Source of the DNA: Mycobacterium haemophilum DSM 44634
GTDB lineage: Bacteria; Actinomycetota; Actinomycetes; Mycobacteriales; Mycobacteriaceae
Direction of reading: 5' to 3'
Assembly: GCF_000340435.2 (NCBI RefSeq)
Contig: NZ_CP011883.2
Coordinates: forward strand, 372,001-436,000
DNA length: 64,000 bases
Below the pieces are notes generated by a model, which worked only from the letters and a program-made list of their open reading frames with translations, ran no database searches and was not told the DNA's origin. Position 1 is the stretch's first letter; each line of letters begins with the position of its first letter. The position numbers and the translations under genes are program-made. Positions 34,324 through 43,394 of the stretch are shown piece after piece.

Positions 34324-34347
34324 TGGAGCCGGTGACCCGAATCGAAC
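34324..34347 (-). repeat. Degenerate third copy of the tRNA 3' end
   Basis: 24 bases that match the terminal part of the tRNA-Gly gene (33335-33358) at 21 positions. It sits just upstream of dcd and may mark an older integration or duplication. It could also be a remnant of a different tRNA, since T-arm ends are alike. Confidence 0.45.
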
Positions 34348-34374
34348 GCACTCAGCGGCAGATACGCTCATCGG

Positions 34375-34947
34375 GTGCTGCTCTCTGATCGTGACCTCAG
34401 GGCCGAAATCACCGCCGGCCGGTTGGGCATCGACCCGTTCGACGACGCCCTGGTGCAGCCGTCCAGCATTGATGTTCGCCTTGACTGCATGTTCCGCGTG
34501 TTCAACAACACCCGCTACACCCACATCGACCCCGCGCGGCAACAGGATGAGCTGACAAGCCTGGTCCAACCGGTTGACGGGGAACCGTTTGTGCTGCATC
34601 CGGGTGAATTCGTGCTTGGCTCCACGCTGGAGTTCTTCAGCCTGCCCGAGGATCTGGCGGGACGGCTGGAAGGCAAGTCATCGTTGGGCCGGCTGGGTCT
34701 GTTGACGCACTCGACCGCGGGCTTCATTGATCCCGGCTTCTCCGGCCACATCACGCTCGAACTGTCCAATGTCGCTAATCTGCCGATCACCCTGTGGCCG
34801 GGCATGAAGATCGGTCAGCTGTGCATTTTGCGCTTGACCAGTCCGGCGGAACATCCCTATGGCAGTGCGAGCGTGGGGTCGAAATACCAGGGTCAACGGG
34901 GGCCGACGCCATCCCGGAGCTACGAGAATTTCATAAGAACTACTTGA
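34375..34947 (+). CDS. dcd: dCTP deaminase (probably bifunctional dCTP deaminase/dUTPase)
   Basis: A 190-residue enzyme with the same length as M. tuberculosis Dcd. It makes dUMP precursors; the M. tuberculosis enzyme also acts as a dUTPase, so dCTP is converted to dUMP. Visible: [32 protein letters not shown], the nucleotide-binding [15 protein letters not shown], and the catalytic-Glu region [14 protein letters not shown]. The C-terminal [14 protein letters not shown] closes over the active site. GTG start at 34375. Confidence 0.96.
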   Translation: MLLSDRDLRAEITAGRLGIDPFDDALVQPSSIDVRLDCMFRVFNNTRYTHIDPARQQDELTSLVQPVDGEPFVLHPGEFVLGSTLEFFSLPEDLAGRLEGKSSLGRLGLLTHSTAGFIDPGFSGHITLELSNVANLPITLWPGMKIGQLCILRLTSPAEHPYGSASVGSKYQGQRGPTPSRSYENFIRTT

Positions 34948-35254
34948 CCGCTACGTTCTGGCTGAGTACCGGCAGTGACCTTGCTCGTCCCGCCGGTTCG
35001 CCGGTGGTGGCGGCTTCGGGCGGTTTCGGTCACAGGTAAGCCAGCCCGCAGCAGCGAGCTCACAGCCCCGAGCTGGCCGGCGCCCAAACACTGGTTTGGT
35101 AAACCGCCAGGATTCTATAAAATCTAGCTAATTCCGGATGATGACGCCTCGCGATGCTGTGGCAACGAACTCTGTGCTCGCCTAGCCAGAACATCGCGTT
35201 GTGCAGCGGACATCGGGTAGTACAGCAAACCGGTTTTGAGGACTTGGAGGTGCG
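34948..35254. other. 307-base non-coding stretch between dcd and a DUF7159-type gene
   Basis: I see no gene. The last ~100 bases are the leader of the next gene, ending in its ribosome site GGAGG (35246-35250). Its AT-rich TATAAAATCTAGCTA near 35115 could be promoter-like, but I cannot define -35 and -10 elements. Confidence 0.4.
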
Positions 35255-36439
35255 GTGGACATTGTGCTTGGTGTGTCTATGGCACCAACGACAGTTCGCA
35301 TGGTCCTGGTGGAAGGTGAAAGCGCTGGCGGGGTCACGGTTGACCAGGACAACTTCGAAGTCGCTCCCGAATCGGCCGCGGCTACCACGGCGGATCAGGT
35401 GGTCGCGGCCATCCTCGGGACTCGGGAAAGTGCGGCCGAGAGCGGCTACCACGTGCAATCGAGTGGGGTGACCTGGACGGATCCCATTGAGGCCGCGGCG
35501 CTGCGTGATGCCCTGGCCGTCCACAAGGTCGAGAACGTCATGCTGGTCTCGGTGTTTGTGGCGGCCGCCGCGCTGGCTCAGGCGGTCGGCAGCGCAACCA
35601 ATTGCGCCCGCACCGCGCTGCTGTTTGTTGAGCCGACCACCGCGACGCTGGCTGTCGTCGACAGTTCCGACGGGGCGATCGCCGATGTGCGTCGGCGGCC
35701 GCTGCCCGAGGCCGGCGACGCGGTGGTGGCTGAGCTGGCCGCGATGGTCTCTGGTGTTGCAGCGATGGAAGCTCGCCCGGAGAGCTTGTTCCTGGTCGGT
35801 TCTGGCGTAGACATCGCGCTGCTCAAGCCCGCGGTGGAAGCGTCGACATCGCTGTCGGTGACCGTACCTGAGGAGCCGGAGATGGCGTTGGCGCGTGGGG
35901 CGGCGCTGGCGTCGGCGAATGCGTCGTTGGGAGCGCCGCCCACAATCGTGATGGCCGCTGCGCAGGATCCCCCTACCGCGTGGCTAAATGTGGATGCGCT
36001 CGCCGACCTAGGGGTGGGCGAGCTCGCGTACAGCGCGGTTCCGGATCAGCAGGACGACGGCTACCTTGACTACGGCGCCAGGCACGACGACTGGCGCAGC
36101 CGCAACCGTTTTGTCTTCGCCATGAGCGCGTTGGCCGTCGTCGTTGCGGGGGCGGTGGCATTGGCGCTGGTACTGGCGCTCGGAATCCGGCCGCATGCCG
36201 AACAGCGGTCCAGTCTTAGCAAGAACGTCGTCGTCCCGGCCAGTCAGGCGCCGGCGTCGAAAATCGAAGTGCCCGCCCCTCCCTCAGCCGTGCCCGCTCC
36301 GGTGACTGAGGCGCCGCCGATAGCGCCCGCACCGGCGGCGCCGATCTGGACTCGTCCTCCGCAAGAAGAGCCGCCGTTGCGCCCGCGCGAACACCCTGGC
36401 TGGGGCCATCGCCGCCTAGGGCGGGGCCTCTGGCCGTAA
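35255..36439 (+). CDS. Membrane protein of the MDIVLGVSMAP (DUF7159-type) family
   Basis: A 394-residue paralogue of the gene at 14034. It opens with DIVLGVSMAPTTVRMVLVEG, has ALLFVEPTTATLAVVDSSDG in the middle, and SLFLVGSGVDIALLKPAVE then EEPEMALARGAALASANA. One membrane helix follows (about 290-315, SALAVVVAGAVALALVLAL), then a short Pro-rich tail ending in basic GWGHRRLGRGLWP. GTG start with GGAGG at 35246-35250. The tail lacks the LHVP motif seen in the 14034 copy. It precedes another family member, and the two are probably cotranscribed. Confidence 0.85.
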   Translation: MDIVLGVSMAPTTVRMVLVEGESAGGVTVDQDNFEVAPESAAATTADQVVAAILGTRESAAESGYHVQSSGVTWTDPIEAAALRDALAVHKVENVMLVSVFVAAAALAQAVGSATNCARTALLFVEPTTATLAVVDSSDGAIADVRRRPLPEAGDAVVAELAAMVSGVAAMEARPESLFLVGSGVDIALLKPAVEASTSLSVTVPEEPEMALARGAALASANASLGAPPTIVMAAAQDPPTAWLNVDALADLGVGELAYSAVPDQQDDGYLDYGARHDDWRSRNRFVFAMSALAVVVAGAVALALVLALGIRPHAEQRSSLSKNVVVPASQAPASKIEVPAPPSAVPAPVTEAPPIAPAPAAPIWTRPPQEEPPLRPREHPGWGHRRLGRGLWP

Positions 36440-36572
36440 CACTGGGGGACCTTTGCGTGAGGCCCCGGTCGCCGGAACGCAGGTAAACTGCGGCAATACG
36501 GGAATGCCAGGGGCCCACGGCGAGGACGATCGTCTGTGGAGGTAACTAGCTCGCCAAACTATTGGAGGAGCT

Positions 36573-37919
36573 TTGGACACCGTGCTTGGTGTGTCGATGG
36601 CGCCGACGTCAGTCCAGATGGTTCTGGTTGAAGGCGAAAACGGCAACGGCGCCACCATAGATGAAGACAATTTCGACGTCAGCGCTGACGGCGATATGGC
36701 ATCGGTCAGCGCGGCTGACCAGGTGCTCTCGGCGATCCTGGGGACCCGGGAGGGTGCGGTGGCGGGCGGCTATCAGCTGACGTCGACTGGAGTTACCTGG
36801 ACGGACCCCGTCGAAGCTGCGGCGCTGCGTGACGCGCTGGTCGCGCACAAGATCGAGAACGTCATGTTGGTCTCGGCGTTTCTAGCCGCGGCTGCGCTGA
36901 CGCATGCGGTTGGCAACCAAACCAACTACGCGCACACCGCATTGTTGTTCATTGAGCCAGATGCAGCGACCTTGGCGGTTGTCGATACCGCTGACGGGTC
37001 CATCGCCGACATTCAACGGCAAGCTCTACCCGAGGACGACGACTCGGCGGTCGCCGAATTGGCCACGATGGTTTCCGGGGTGGAAGCGCTCAAGACGTGC
37101 CCGGACGCGGTGTTCGTCGTCGGCTCTGGCATCGACATCCCGCTGATCAAGCCCGCGCTGGAGGCAGCGACGACGCTGCCGTTGACCGCGGCCGAGGAGC
37201 CCGATACGGCGCTCGCGCGGGGAGCGGCGCTGGCATCGGCGCACGCACCGCTGTTCTGGTCGTCCACCGCGGCCCGGGCTTATGCGCAGGATCCAGGCAC
37301 CGGCGGCGTAAACCGGTGTGTACTTGCCCCCGGTTATGTCGACGTCCCCGCCGGCGTGGACGCGGGTGCAGGCGCTCTCGCCTACAGTGCTGTCTCCGAC
37401 GAGTCGGTCGATGCCTACACCGACGGGCTGACCGCTTCGACCCGCCTAGTAGATCGCGGTGAGCGGAGGTCGTTCACGTTGCTCGGTAGCGCGTTGGCGG
37501 CGGTCTTCGTCGTCGGTGTGGCAGCGCTGGTCGTTTCACTTGCGATCAGCATTCGACCGACGGTCGGTGTGCGGCCCGATCCCGGCCAGCAGATGGTGGC
37601 CCCTACCCAGCAGCCGACACCGGCAGCTCCCGCCCCGGCGCCTGCTCCGGTTCCCGCTCCGGCGCCTGTTCAGGTTCACGCTCCGGCTCCCGTGCCGGTA
37701 CCGGCGGCGCCTGCCCCTGCCCCAGTACCGGCGGCGCCCATTCCCGTGCCAGTTCCGGTACCGGCATTACCGCCGATCCTCGGTCCCCCGATGGCGCCGG
37801 GCCACGGCGGGTTCCCGGGTGGCGGTCATGGCGGCGGGTTCCCGGGTAGGGGGCACGGCGGCGGGTTCCCGGGCGGGGGCCGCGGTGGGTTCGATATCCC
37901 CGGTATCCCCGGCCTGTAG
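36573..37919 (+). CDS. Membrane protein of the MDIVLGVSMAP (DUF7159-type) family, Pro/Gly-rich tail
   Basis: A 448-residue third paralogue. It starts with TTG at 36573 after a strong GGAGGAG (36564-36570). It opens with DTVLGVSMAPTSVQMVLVEG. The helix is near 300-325 (LLGSALAAVFVVGVAALVVSLAI). The tail starts with alternating PAPAPAPVP repeats and ends in a Gly/Phe-rich HGGFPGGGHGGGFPG run. The 25 bases before its TTG resemble the leaders of the other two copies (TTTGGAGG-like), supporting recent duplication of the whole unit. Function is unknown. Confidence 0.85.
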   Translation: MDTVLGVSMAPTSVQMVLVEGENGNGATIDEDNFDVSADGDMASVSAADQVLSAILGTREGAVAGGYQLTSTGVTWTDPVEAAALRDALVAHKIENVMLVSAFLAAAALTHAVGNQTNYAHTALLFIEPDAATLAVVDTADGSIADIQRQALPEDDDSAVAELATMVSGVEALKTCPDAVFVVGSGIDIPLIKPALEAATTLPLTAAEEPDTALARGAALASAHAPLFWSSTAARAYAQDPGTGGVNRCVLAPGYVDVPAGVDAGAGALAYSAVSDESVDAYTDGLTASTRLVDRGERRSFTLLGSALAAVFVVGVAALVVSLAISIRPTVGVRPDPGQQMVAPTQQPTPAAPAPAPAPVPAPAPVQVHAPAPVPVPAAPAPAPVPAAPIPVPVPVPALPPILGPPMAPGHGGFPGGGHGGGFPGRGHGGGFPGGGRGGFDIPGIPGL

Positions 37920-38018
37920 TTCGGCAAATTCCTCGCTAGACCACCTGTCACCTGCCGTTTGCCTGGCGCTCAGCGCCGCGATGCAGTTAGCTCATCGCGG
38001 CCACCTACACACAGGTAT

Positions 38019-39347
38019 ATGCGATGCACCGTGTTCGGGACGGGCTATCTGGGTGCCACCCATGCCGTCGGGATGGCGGAACTGGGACACGACGTCGTCG
38101 GGGTCGATATCGACCCGGGTAAAGTCGCCAAGCTCGCCGGGGGCGACATTCCGTTCTACGAACCCGGTCTGCGCAAGCTGCTGATCGACAATCTCGCCGC
38201 GGGACGTCTTCGGTTCACCACCGATTACGACGTGGCGGCCGAGTTCGCCGATGTGCATTTCCTCGGGGTTGGCACGCCACAAAAGAAGGGTGGATACGGT
38301 GCCGACTTGCGCTATGTCCACGCTGTCATCGACGCGCTGGTGCCTCGGTTGACGAGTTCATCGATACTCGTCGGCAAGTCGACGGTCCCGGTGGGCACCG
38401 CAGCCGAGTTGGGCCGGCGGGCCGCTGCCCTGGCAACCCGGGGAGTCGACATCGAAATTGCCTGGAATCCGGAGTTTCTGCGTGAAGGCTTCGCGGTGCA
38501 CGACACCTTGAAGCCGGACCGCATTGTGCTTGGCGTACAGCAGGATTCGGTGCGCGCCGAGGCGGCTGTTCGCGAGCTGTACGCGCCGCTGCTGGGTGCT
38601 GGTGTGCCATTCTTGGTGACCGATCTGCAGACCGCGGAGTTGGTGAAGGTGTCTGCTAATGCGTTTCTGGCAACCAAGATTTCGTTCATCAACGCGGTCT
38701 CCGAGGTGTGCGAAGCCGCCGGTGCCGACGTCGCCCTGCTCGCCGATGCGCTCGGATACGATTCGCGGATTGGACGCCAATGTCTCAATGCGGGTTTGGG
38801 ATTCGGCGGTGGTTGTCTGCCCAAGGACATCCGCGCCTTTATGGCCCGCGCCGGGGAGCTGGGAGCCAATCAGGCGCTGACGTTTCTGCGTGAAGTGGAC
38901 AGCATCAACATGCGCCGACGCACCCGGATGGTCGAGCTGGCCACCACCGCTTGCGGTGGCTCGCTGCTCGGGGCCAACATCGCCGTGCTCGGCGCGGCGT
39001 TTAAACCCGGATCCGACGATGTGCGCGACTCGCCCGCGCTCAACGTCGCGGGTCAGCTGCAGCTCAACGGTGGCGCGGTGAACGTGTACGACCCCAAGGC
39101 CCTGGACAACGCGCGTCGCCAATTCCCCACGCTGAACTACGCGGTTTCCGTGGTGGAGGCCTGCGAGGATGCGGATGCGGTCTTGGTGCTGACCGAGTGG
39201 CCGGAGTTTATCGACCTCGACCCCGCCGACTTAGCCGACCACGTGCGGGCCCGGGTCATCGTCGACGGCCGTAATTGCCTGGACGTCGCCCGTTGGCAGC
39301 AGGCAGGTTGGCGGGTATTCAGGCTCGGCGCGCGTCGGCCCTCGTGA
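38019..39347 (+). CDS. udgA: UDP-glucose 6-dehydrogenase
   Basis: A 442-residue enzyme that oxidises UDP-glucose to UDP-glucuronate with two NAD+. The Rossmann motif is VFGTGYLG at the N-terminus. The catalytic Cys266 lies in GLGFGGGCLPKDIRAF, with NPEFLREG and the central NAFLATKISFIN helix as expected. ATG 38019 is used; the frame is open 60 bases upstream. The length agrees with the M. tuberculosis gene. It is separated by about 100 bases from the DUF7159-type gene. Confidence 0.96.
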   Translation: MRCTVFGTGYLGATHAVGMAELGHDVVGVDIDPGKVAKLAGGDIPFYEPGLRKLLIDNLAAGRLRFTTDYDVAAEFADVHFLGVGTPQKKGGYGADLRYVHAVIDALVPRLTSSSILVGKSTVPVGTAAELGRRAAALATRGVDIEIAWNPEFLREGFAVHDTLKPDRIVLGVQQDSVRAEAAVRELYAPLLGAGVPFLVTDLQTAELVKVSANAFLATKISFINAVSEVCEAAGADVALLADALGYDSRIGRQCLNAGLGFGGGCLPKDIRAFMARAGELGANQALTFLREVDSINMRRRTRMVELATTACGGSLLGANIAVLGAAFKPGSDDVRDSPALNVAGQLQLNGGAVNVYDPKALDNARRQFPTLNYAVSVVEACEDADAVLVLTEWPEFIDLDPADLADHVRARVIVDGRNCLDVARWQQAGWRVFRLGARRPS

Positions 39348-39381
39348 CGCGGCCGGCATCGAGGGCTCGTTGCCGAGGGGG

Positions 39382-39492
39382 TCACGCAACACTGTCCCAC
39401 TGCTCGTCGGCGACATCGGCGATGCAGTGGTAGGCGATCACCGGAGTCCCAGGGTTAGCCACGCCGCCGTTGACGTTGAGGCAGGGACCGAG
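39382..39492 (-). pseudogene. Possible remnant of a ricin-type lectin domain
   Basis: Reads LGPCLNVNGGVANPGTPVIAYHC, then ADEQWD, on the minus strand. This fits one beta-trefoil repeat (C-LDV--G-----GTPV-----C----QQW) of ricin-type lectins. Only about 37 residues are present, then a stop, with no signal peptide or upstream start. It fills part of the 243-base gap between udgA and the MDMPI-like gene. Confidence 0.4.
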
Positions 39493-39590
39493 GGCATTGG
39501 GCACAAAACATGCTGTCCGCTGCTGCTGGATAACGCCAGCGGCCAGTCGCGGCGGTTCAATCGGTTGTGACCGCCGGGTAACCTGGCCAG

Positions 39591-40346
39591 GTGGACTACG
39601 CGGCCGCATTCCTCGAGCAGAACCGCGCCTTTTCGAACCTTATCCGTGATGCCGACGAATCCAGCCCGGTGCCGACGTGCCCGGGTTGGAGCCTTAGGCA
39701 ACTGGTCCGCCACGTCGGCCGCGGTGACCGCTGGGCCGCGCAGATCGTCAGGGAACGACTCGACCACTTCCTCGATCCCCACAGCGTCGAAGGTGGCAAG
39801 CCGCCACCGGATCCCGCCGATGCCGTCTCCTGGCTGCACGGTGGCGCGCAGCGGTTGGTCGAGGCCGTCGAGCAGTCTGGTGCGCAAACACCGGTATGGA
39901 CATTCCTCGGGCCGCGCCCGGCGAATTGGTGGATCCGGCGTCGGCTACATGAGGTCGCAGTGCACCGGGCCGACGCCGCTCTCACGGTCGGGGGTGGCTT
40001 CACCCTGCCACCCGTGGTGGCGGCTGACGGGATCACCGAATGGCTGGAGCGTATCGCGATTCAGGCCGGGAGCGACGGGGCAGCACTGCCGCTTGAGGCA
40101 GGCAACGTCCTGCACTTACACGCCACCGATCCCGATCTGGGTGAATCCGGCGAATGGACGATCGGTGTTTCTGAAGCCGGGATCACCTGGTCGCACCAGC
40201 ACGGCAAGGGCACCGTGGCGCTACGCGGTGGCGCCACCGAGCTGTTGCTGGCGATGGTGCGCCGAGTTTCCGTTGCCGCTACCAGTATCGAGATCTACGG
40301 CGACGACGTCGTGTGGCAAAACTGGCTGGACCGCACGCCGCTTTAG
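39591..40346 (+). CDS. Maleylpyruvate isomerase-like (DinB/MDMPI) protein, Rv0332-like
   Basis: A 251-residue protein of the mycothiol-dependent maleylpyruvate isomerase N-terminal family (DinB fold). The metal-binding pattern is seen as CPGWSLRQLVRHVGRG and RRRLHEVAVHRADA, giving three His ligands. A C-terminal ~80-residue domain follows (GEWTIGVSEAGITW..., WQNWLDRTPL). The exact reaction is unknown; many mycobacterial paralogues exist, some involved in mycothiol-dependent detoxification. GTG start. It is the first of three genes ending in rmlA. Confidence 0.82.
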   Translation: MDYAAAFLEQNRAFSNLIRDADESSPVPTCPGWSLRQLVRHVGRGDRWAAQIVRERLDHFLDPHSVEGGKPPPDPADAVSWLHGGAQRLVEAVEQSGAQTPVWTFLGPRPANWWIRRRLHEVAVHRADAALTVGGGFTLPPVVAADGITEWLERIAIQAGSDGAALPLEAGNVLHLHATDPDLGESGEWTIGVSEAGITWSHQHGKGTVALRGGATELLLAMVRRVSVAATSIEIYGDDVVWQNWLDRTPL

Positions 40347-40395
40347 CGTCGGCCGACGATGTTGGATGCTCAGCCCACACGGTAGTTTGCAGACC

Positions 40396-40770
40396 ATGAC
40401 CACATCGGAGATCGCCACCGTTTTGGCGTGGCACGACGCCCTCAACGTCGCGGACCTCGAGACCCTGGTGGTCTTGTCCAGCGACGACATCGACATCGGC
40501 GACGCGCACGGAGCCGCCCAGGGCCACGCGGCGCTGCGCCGGTGGGCCACGTCCGTCAAGACCACGGCGGAGCTGGGCCGGATGTACGTGCGCCAGGGCG
40601 TCGTCGTCGTCGAACAGAAGATCAGCAGTCCGGAAGACTCCGGCGCCATCACCACCGCCGCATCGGCCTTTCGGGTGGTCCACGATCACGTGACGTCGGT
40701 GTTCCGGCACGAGGACCTGGCATCGGCGCTAGCAGCCACCGACCTCACCGAAGCTGACTTCGTCAATTAG
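40396..40770 (+). CDS. Small conserved protein (Rv0333-like), NTF2/SnoaL-like
   Basis: A 124-residue protein with the same length as Rv0333. The N-terminal helix SEIATVLAWHDALNVADLETLVVLSSDDIDIG is typical of NTF2-fold proteins, and GDAHGAAQGHAALRRWA continues the pattern. No catalytic residues can be assigned. It ends 29 bases before rmlA and is likely in the same transcript. Confidence 0.8.
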   Translation: MTTSEIATVLAWHDALNVADLETLVVLSSDDIDIGDAHGAAQGHAALRRWATSVKTTAELGRMYVRQGVVVVEQKISSPEDSGAITTAASAFRVVHDHVTSVFRHEDLASALAATDLTEADFVN

Positions 40771-40799
40771 CGGTCGATAGAAAGCGTTAGGAGCCACCC

Positions 40800-41666
40800 A
40801 TGCGGGGGATTATCTTGGCCGGCGGCTCGGGCACACGGCTGTACCCAATCACGATGGGCATCAGCAAGCAGCTGCTGCCGGTCTACGACAAACCGATGAT
40901 CTACTATCCGCTGTCCACGCTGATGATGGCCGGCATCCGCGACATCCTGGTGATCACCACCGCTCACGACGCACCCGGGTTTCAGCGGCTCTTAGGCGAC
41001 GGCATGCAATTTGGCGTCAACATCAGCTACGCGACACAGGATCACCCCGACGGTCTGGCGCAGGCATTCGTCATTGGTGCTCATCACATCGGCACCGACA
41101 CAGTGGCATTGGTGTTGGGGGACAATATTTTCTACGGCCCCGGGCTGGGGACCAGTCTGAGCCGTTTCCAATCTGTCAGCGGCGGAGCCATTTTCGCCTA
41201 CTGGGTGGCCAATCCGTCGGCCTACGGTGTCGTCGAGTTTGGCGCCGACGGCATAGCGCTCTCGTTAGAGGAGAAACCCGCCACACCGAAATCTCAGTAC
41301 GCAGTGCCGGGCTTGTATTTCTATGACAATGACGTGGTCGAAATTGCCCGGGGCTTAACCAAATCGGCGCGGGGCGAGTATGAGATCACTGAGGTCAATC
41401 AGACCTACCTCAACCAGGGCCGGCTGGCGGTCGAGGTGCTGGCTCGCGGGACGGCGTGGCTTGACACCGGGACTTTCGACTCGCTGCTGGACGCCAGCGA
41501 CTTTGTCCGCACACTGGAACGTCGGCAGGGCTTGAAGGTCAGCATTCCTGAGGAAGTGGCGTGGCGGATGGGCTGGATCGACGACGAACAACTCGCCCTG
41601 CGCGCGCACAGCTTGGCTAAGTCGGGGTATGGCCGTTACCTGTCGGAACTGTTGGAACGGCGTTGA
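40800..41666 (+). CDS. rmlA: Glucose-1-phosphate thymidylyltransferase
   Basis: A 288-residue enzyme making dTDP-glucose, the first step of dTDP-rhamnose synthesis; rhamnose links arabinogalactan to peptidoglycan in mycobacteria. The nucleotide-binding [13 protein letters not shown] is at the N-terminus, then [25 protein letters not shown] (metal-binding Asp) and EEKPATPKS. The gene has a good AGGAG site about 8 bases before its ATG. It is the same length as the M. tuberculosis enzyme. Confidence 0.97.
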   Translation: MRGIILAGGSGTRLYPITMGISKQLLPVYDKPMIYYPLSTLMMAGIRDILVITTAHDAPGFQRLLGDGMQFGVNISYATQDHPDGLAQAFVIGAHHIGTDTVALVLGDNIFYGPGLGTSLSRFQSVSGGAIFAYWVANPSAYGVVEFGADGIALSLEEKPATPKSQYAVPGLYFYDNDVVEIARGLTKSARGEYEITEVNQTYLNQGRLAVEVLARGTAWLDTGTFDSLLDASDFVRTLERRQGLKVSIPEEVAWRMGWIDDEQLALRAHSLAKSGYGRYLSELLERR

Positions 41667-41804
41667 TTTCGGCCACGCACCGAAATTGCAACCTCTGCGC
41701 ATCCGCTCGGCGTGTCGCTGCAACAGTTTAAGTGTCGCGGTCGTCAATCCGACCATCTTATGGTCGATCGCTTGCGTTAGTGGACGCCGTCCCCGGCGCA
41801 GCTC

Positions 41805-43076
41805 TTATTGCCGGTAGCTGACCAGGAAGTTACCCAGCCGGTCGATCGCGGCCGCCAAGTCACGAGACCATGGCAGCGTCACCAAGCGCAGATGATCCGG
41901 TGCCGGCCAATTGAATCCGCTGCCCTGGGTGACCAGGATCTTCTCCTGTAGCAGCAGATCAAGGACCAGTTGCTCGTCGTCGACGATGTCATAGACTTCC
42001 GGGTCCAGCCGGGGAAAGACATACAGCGCACCCGCGGGTTTGACGCATGACACCCCCGGGATCTCGTTGAGTTTGGCCCAGGCGACGTCGCGCTGCTCGA
42101 GCAGCCGGCCGCCCGGAAGCACCAGATCTTCGATGCTCTGGTGGCCACCGAGGGCTACCTGGATCGCGTGCTGCGCAGGCACATTCGGGCACAACCGCAT
42201 ATTCGCCAGCAGGTTGATCCCCTCGATGAAGCTACTAGCATGATCCTTGGGTCCGGTGATCGCCAACCAGCCGGCCCGGTACCCGGCGACCCGGTAGGCC
42301 TTCGACAGACCGTTGAAGGTAAGGCACAGCAGATCAGGCGCAATCGAGGCCACGCTGATGTGCTTGGCGTCGTCGTACAGGATCTTGTCGTAGATCTCGT
42401 CGGCAAGCAGCAGCAGCTGATGCCTACGCGCCAGATCGACCATCTGGGTAAGGATTTCGCGGCTATAGACGGCGCCGGTCGGGTTGTTGGGGTTGATCAC
42501 GACCAGCGCTTTGGTGCGCTCGGTGATTTTCGATTCCACGTCGGCGATATCTGGCTGCCAGCCTTGGGTTTCGTCGCAGAGGTAATGCACAGGTGTGCCA
42601 CCGGCCAGCGAGGTCGACGCCGTCCACAGCGGGTAGTCCGGCGAGGGGATCAACACCTGATCACCGTTGTCTAACAGGGCCTGCAGCGTCATCGTGATCA
42701 GCTCGGAGACACCGTTGCCGAGATAGACGTCATCGACATCGAATCGGGGGAACCCGTCGACCAGCTCGTAGCGGGTAACCACCGCACGACGGGCGGGCAG
42801 GATGCCCTGGGAGTCGGAGTACCCCTGCGCGTACGGCAACGCCTGGATCATGTCGCGCATGATCACGTCGGGTGCCTCGAACCCGAACGGCGCTGGGTTA
42901 CCGATATTGAGTTTGAGGATGCGGTGGCCTTCGGCTTCTAACCGTGCGGCATGTTGGTGCACCGGGCCACGGATTTCGTAGAGGACGTCCTGGAGCTTGG
43001 ACGACTGCGCGAAGGCACGCTGCCGGTGATGGCCAGGGGTATGCACGGGCAGCTGGTGAGCAGTCACGTCACTCAT
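41805..43076 (-). CDS. aspC: PLP-dependent aminotransferase (AspC/AlaA type)
   Basis: A 423-residue class I/II aminotransferase. The PLP lysine is K259 in FNGLSKAYRVAGYRAGW. Also present: YSDSQGILPARRAVV, NPNNPTG (N194 region) and LADEIYDKILYD. By similarity it is an alanine or aspartate aminotransferase; the M. tuberculosis gene is named aspC, but AlaA-like specificity is plausible. I start at ATG 43076 rather than the 21-codon longer frame. The 138 bases to the convergent rmlA hold no gene. Confidence 0.9.
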   Translation of the reverse strand: MSDVTAHQLPVHTPGHHRQRAFAQSSKLQDVLYEIRGPVHQHAARLEAEGHRILKLNIGNPAPFGFEAPDVIMRDMIQALPYAQGYSDSQGILPARRAVVTRYELVDGFPRFDVDDVYLGNGVSELITMTLQALLDNGDQVLIPSPDYPLWTASTSLAGGTPVHYLCDETQGWQPDIADVESKITERTKALVVINPNNPTGAVYSREILTQMVDLARRHQLLLLADEIYDKILYDDAKHISVASIAPDLLCLTFNGLSKAYRVAGYRAGWLAITGPKDHASSFIEGINLLANMRLCPNVPAQHAIQVALGGHQSIEDLVLPGGRLLEQRDVAWAKLNEIPGVSCVKPAGALYVFPRLDPEVYDIVDDEQLVLDLLLQEKILVTQGSGFNWPAPDHLRLVTLPWSRDLAAAIDRLGNFLVSYRQ

Positions 43077-43132
43077 GGTGCCATTGTTGTCCAACGCAAT
43101 TTGCTGATAGGCGTCTGGCGCAAGCTGGAACC

Positions 43133-43163
43133 GTTGCATGCAACATGCGTTTCATGCAACATG
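43133..43163. promoter_or_regulatory. Candidate mazE operator
   Basis: A perfect 12-base palindrome GTTGCATGCAAC at 43133-43144 overlaps the first of two direct repeats CATGCAACATG (43137-43147 and 43153-43163), whose second copy reaches the mazE start region. This is suited to autoregulation by the MazE/MazF complex. Confidence 0.5.
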
Positions 43164-43169
43164 GACGGT

Positions 43170-43394
43170 ATGAGTGGCACATCGACACGGCGAGGCAGCG
43201 AATACCGCCAACGCATGCGCGAACGCGGATACCGCCCAGTCCAAATGTGGGTGCCTGACGTCCGGTCGCCACGGTTCGCCGAAGAGGCACACCGGGTAGC
43301 ATTAGCCCTGGCCGAAGCCGACCGGCACAGCGATGACATGGACTTTGTTGAGGCGATCTCCGACGATCTGGCCCCACTGGATGACGACGAGTGA
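43170..43394 (+). CDS. mazE: MazE-type antitoxin (DUF3018-like)
   Basis: A 74-residue antitoxin. RRGSEYRQRMRERGYRPVQMWVPDVRSPRFAEEAHRVALALA is the usual arrangement: a basic DNA-binding head, then the 'RPVQMWVPD' core and an acidic tail (DFVEAISDDLAPLDDDE) that would bind the toxin. An ATG three codons upstream (43161) is also possible. The stop overlaps the toxin GTG as GTGA. Confidence 0.85.
   Translation: MSGTSTRRGSEYRQRMRERGYRPVQMWVPDVRSPRFAEEAHRVALALAEADRHSDDMDFVEAISDDLAPLDDDE

Noticed and set aside
37459..38184. 241-codon frame overlapping the end of the DUF7159-type gene and the start of udgA
   Set aside because: An out-of-frame reading through the Pro/Gly-rich tail; both flanking genes are well supported in their own frames.
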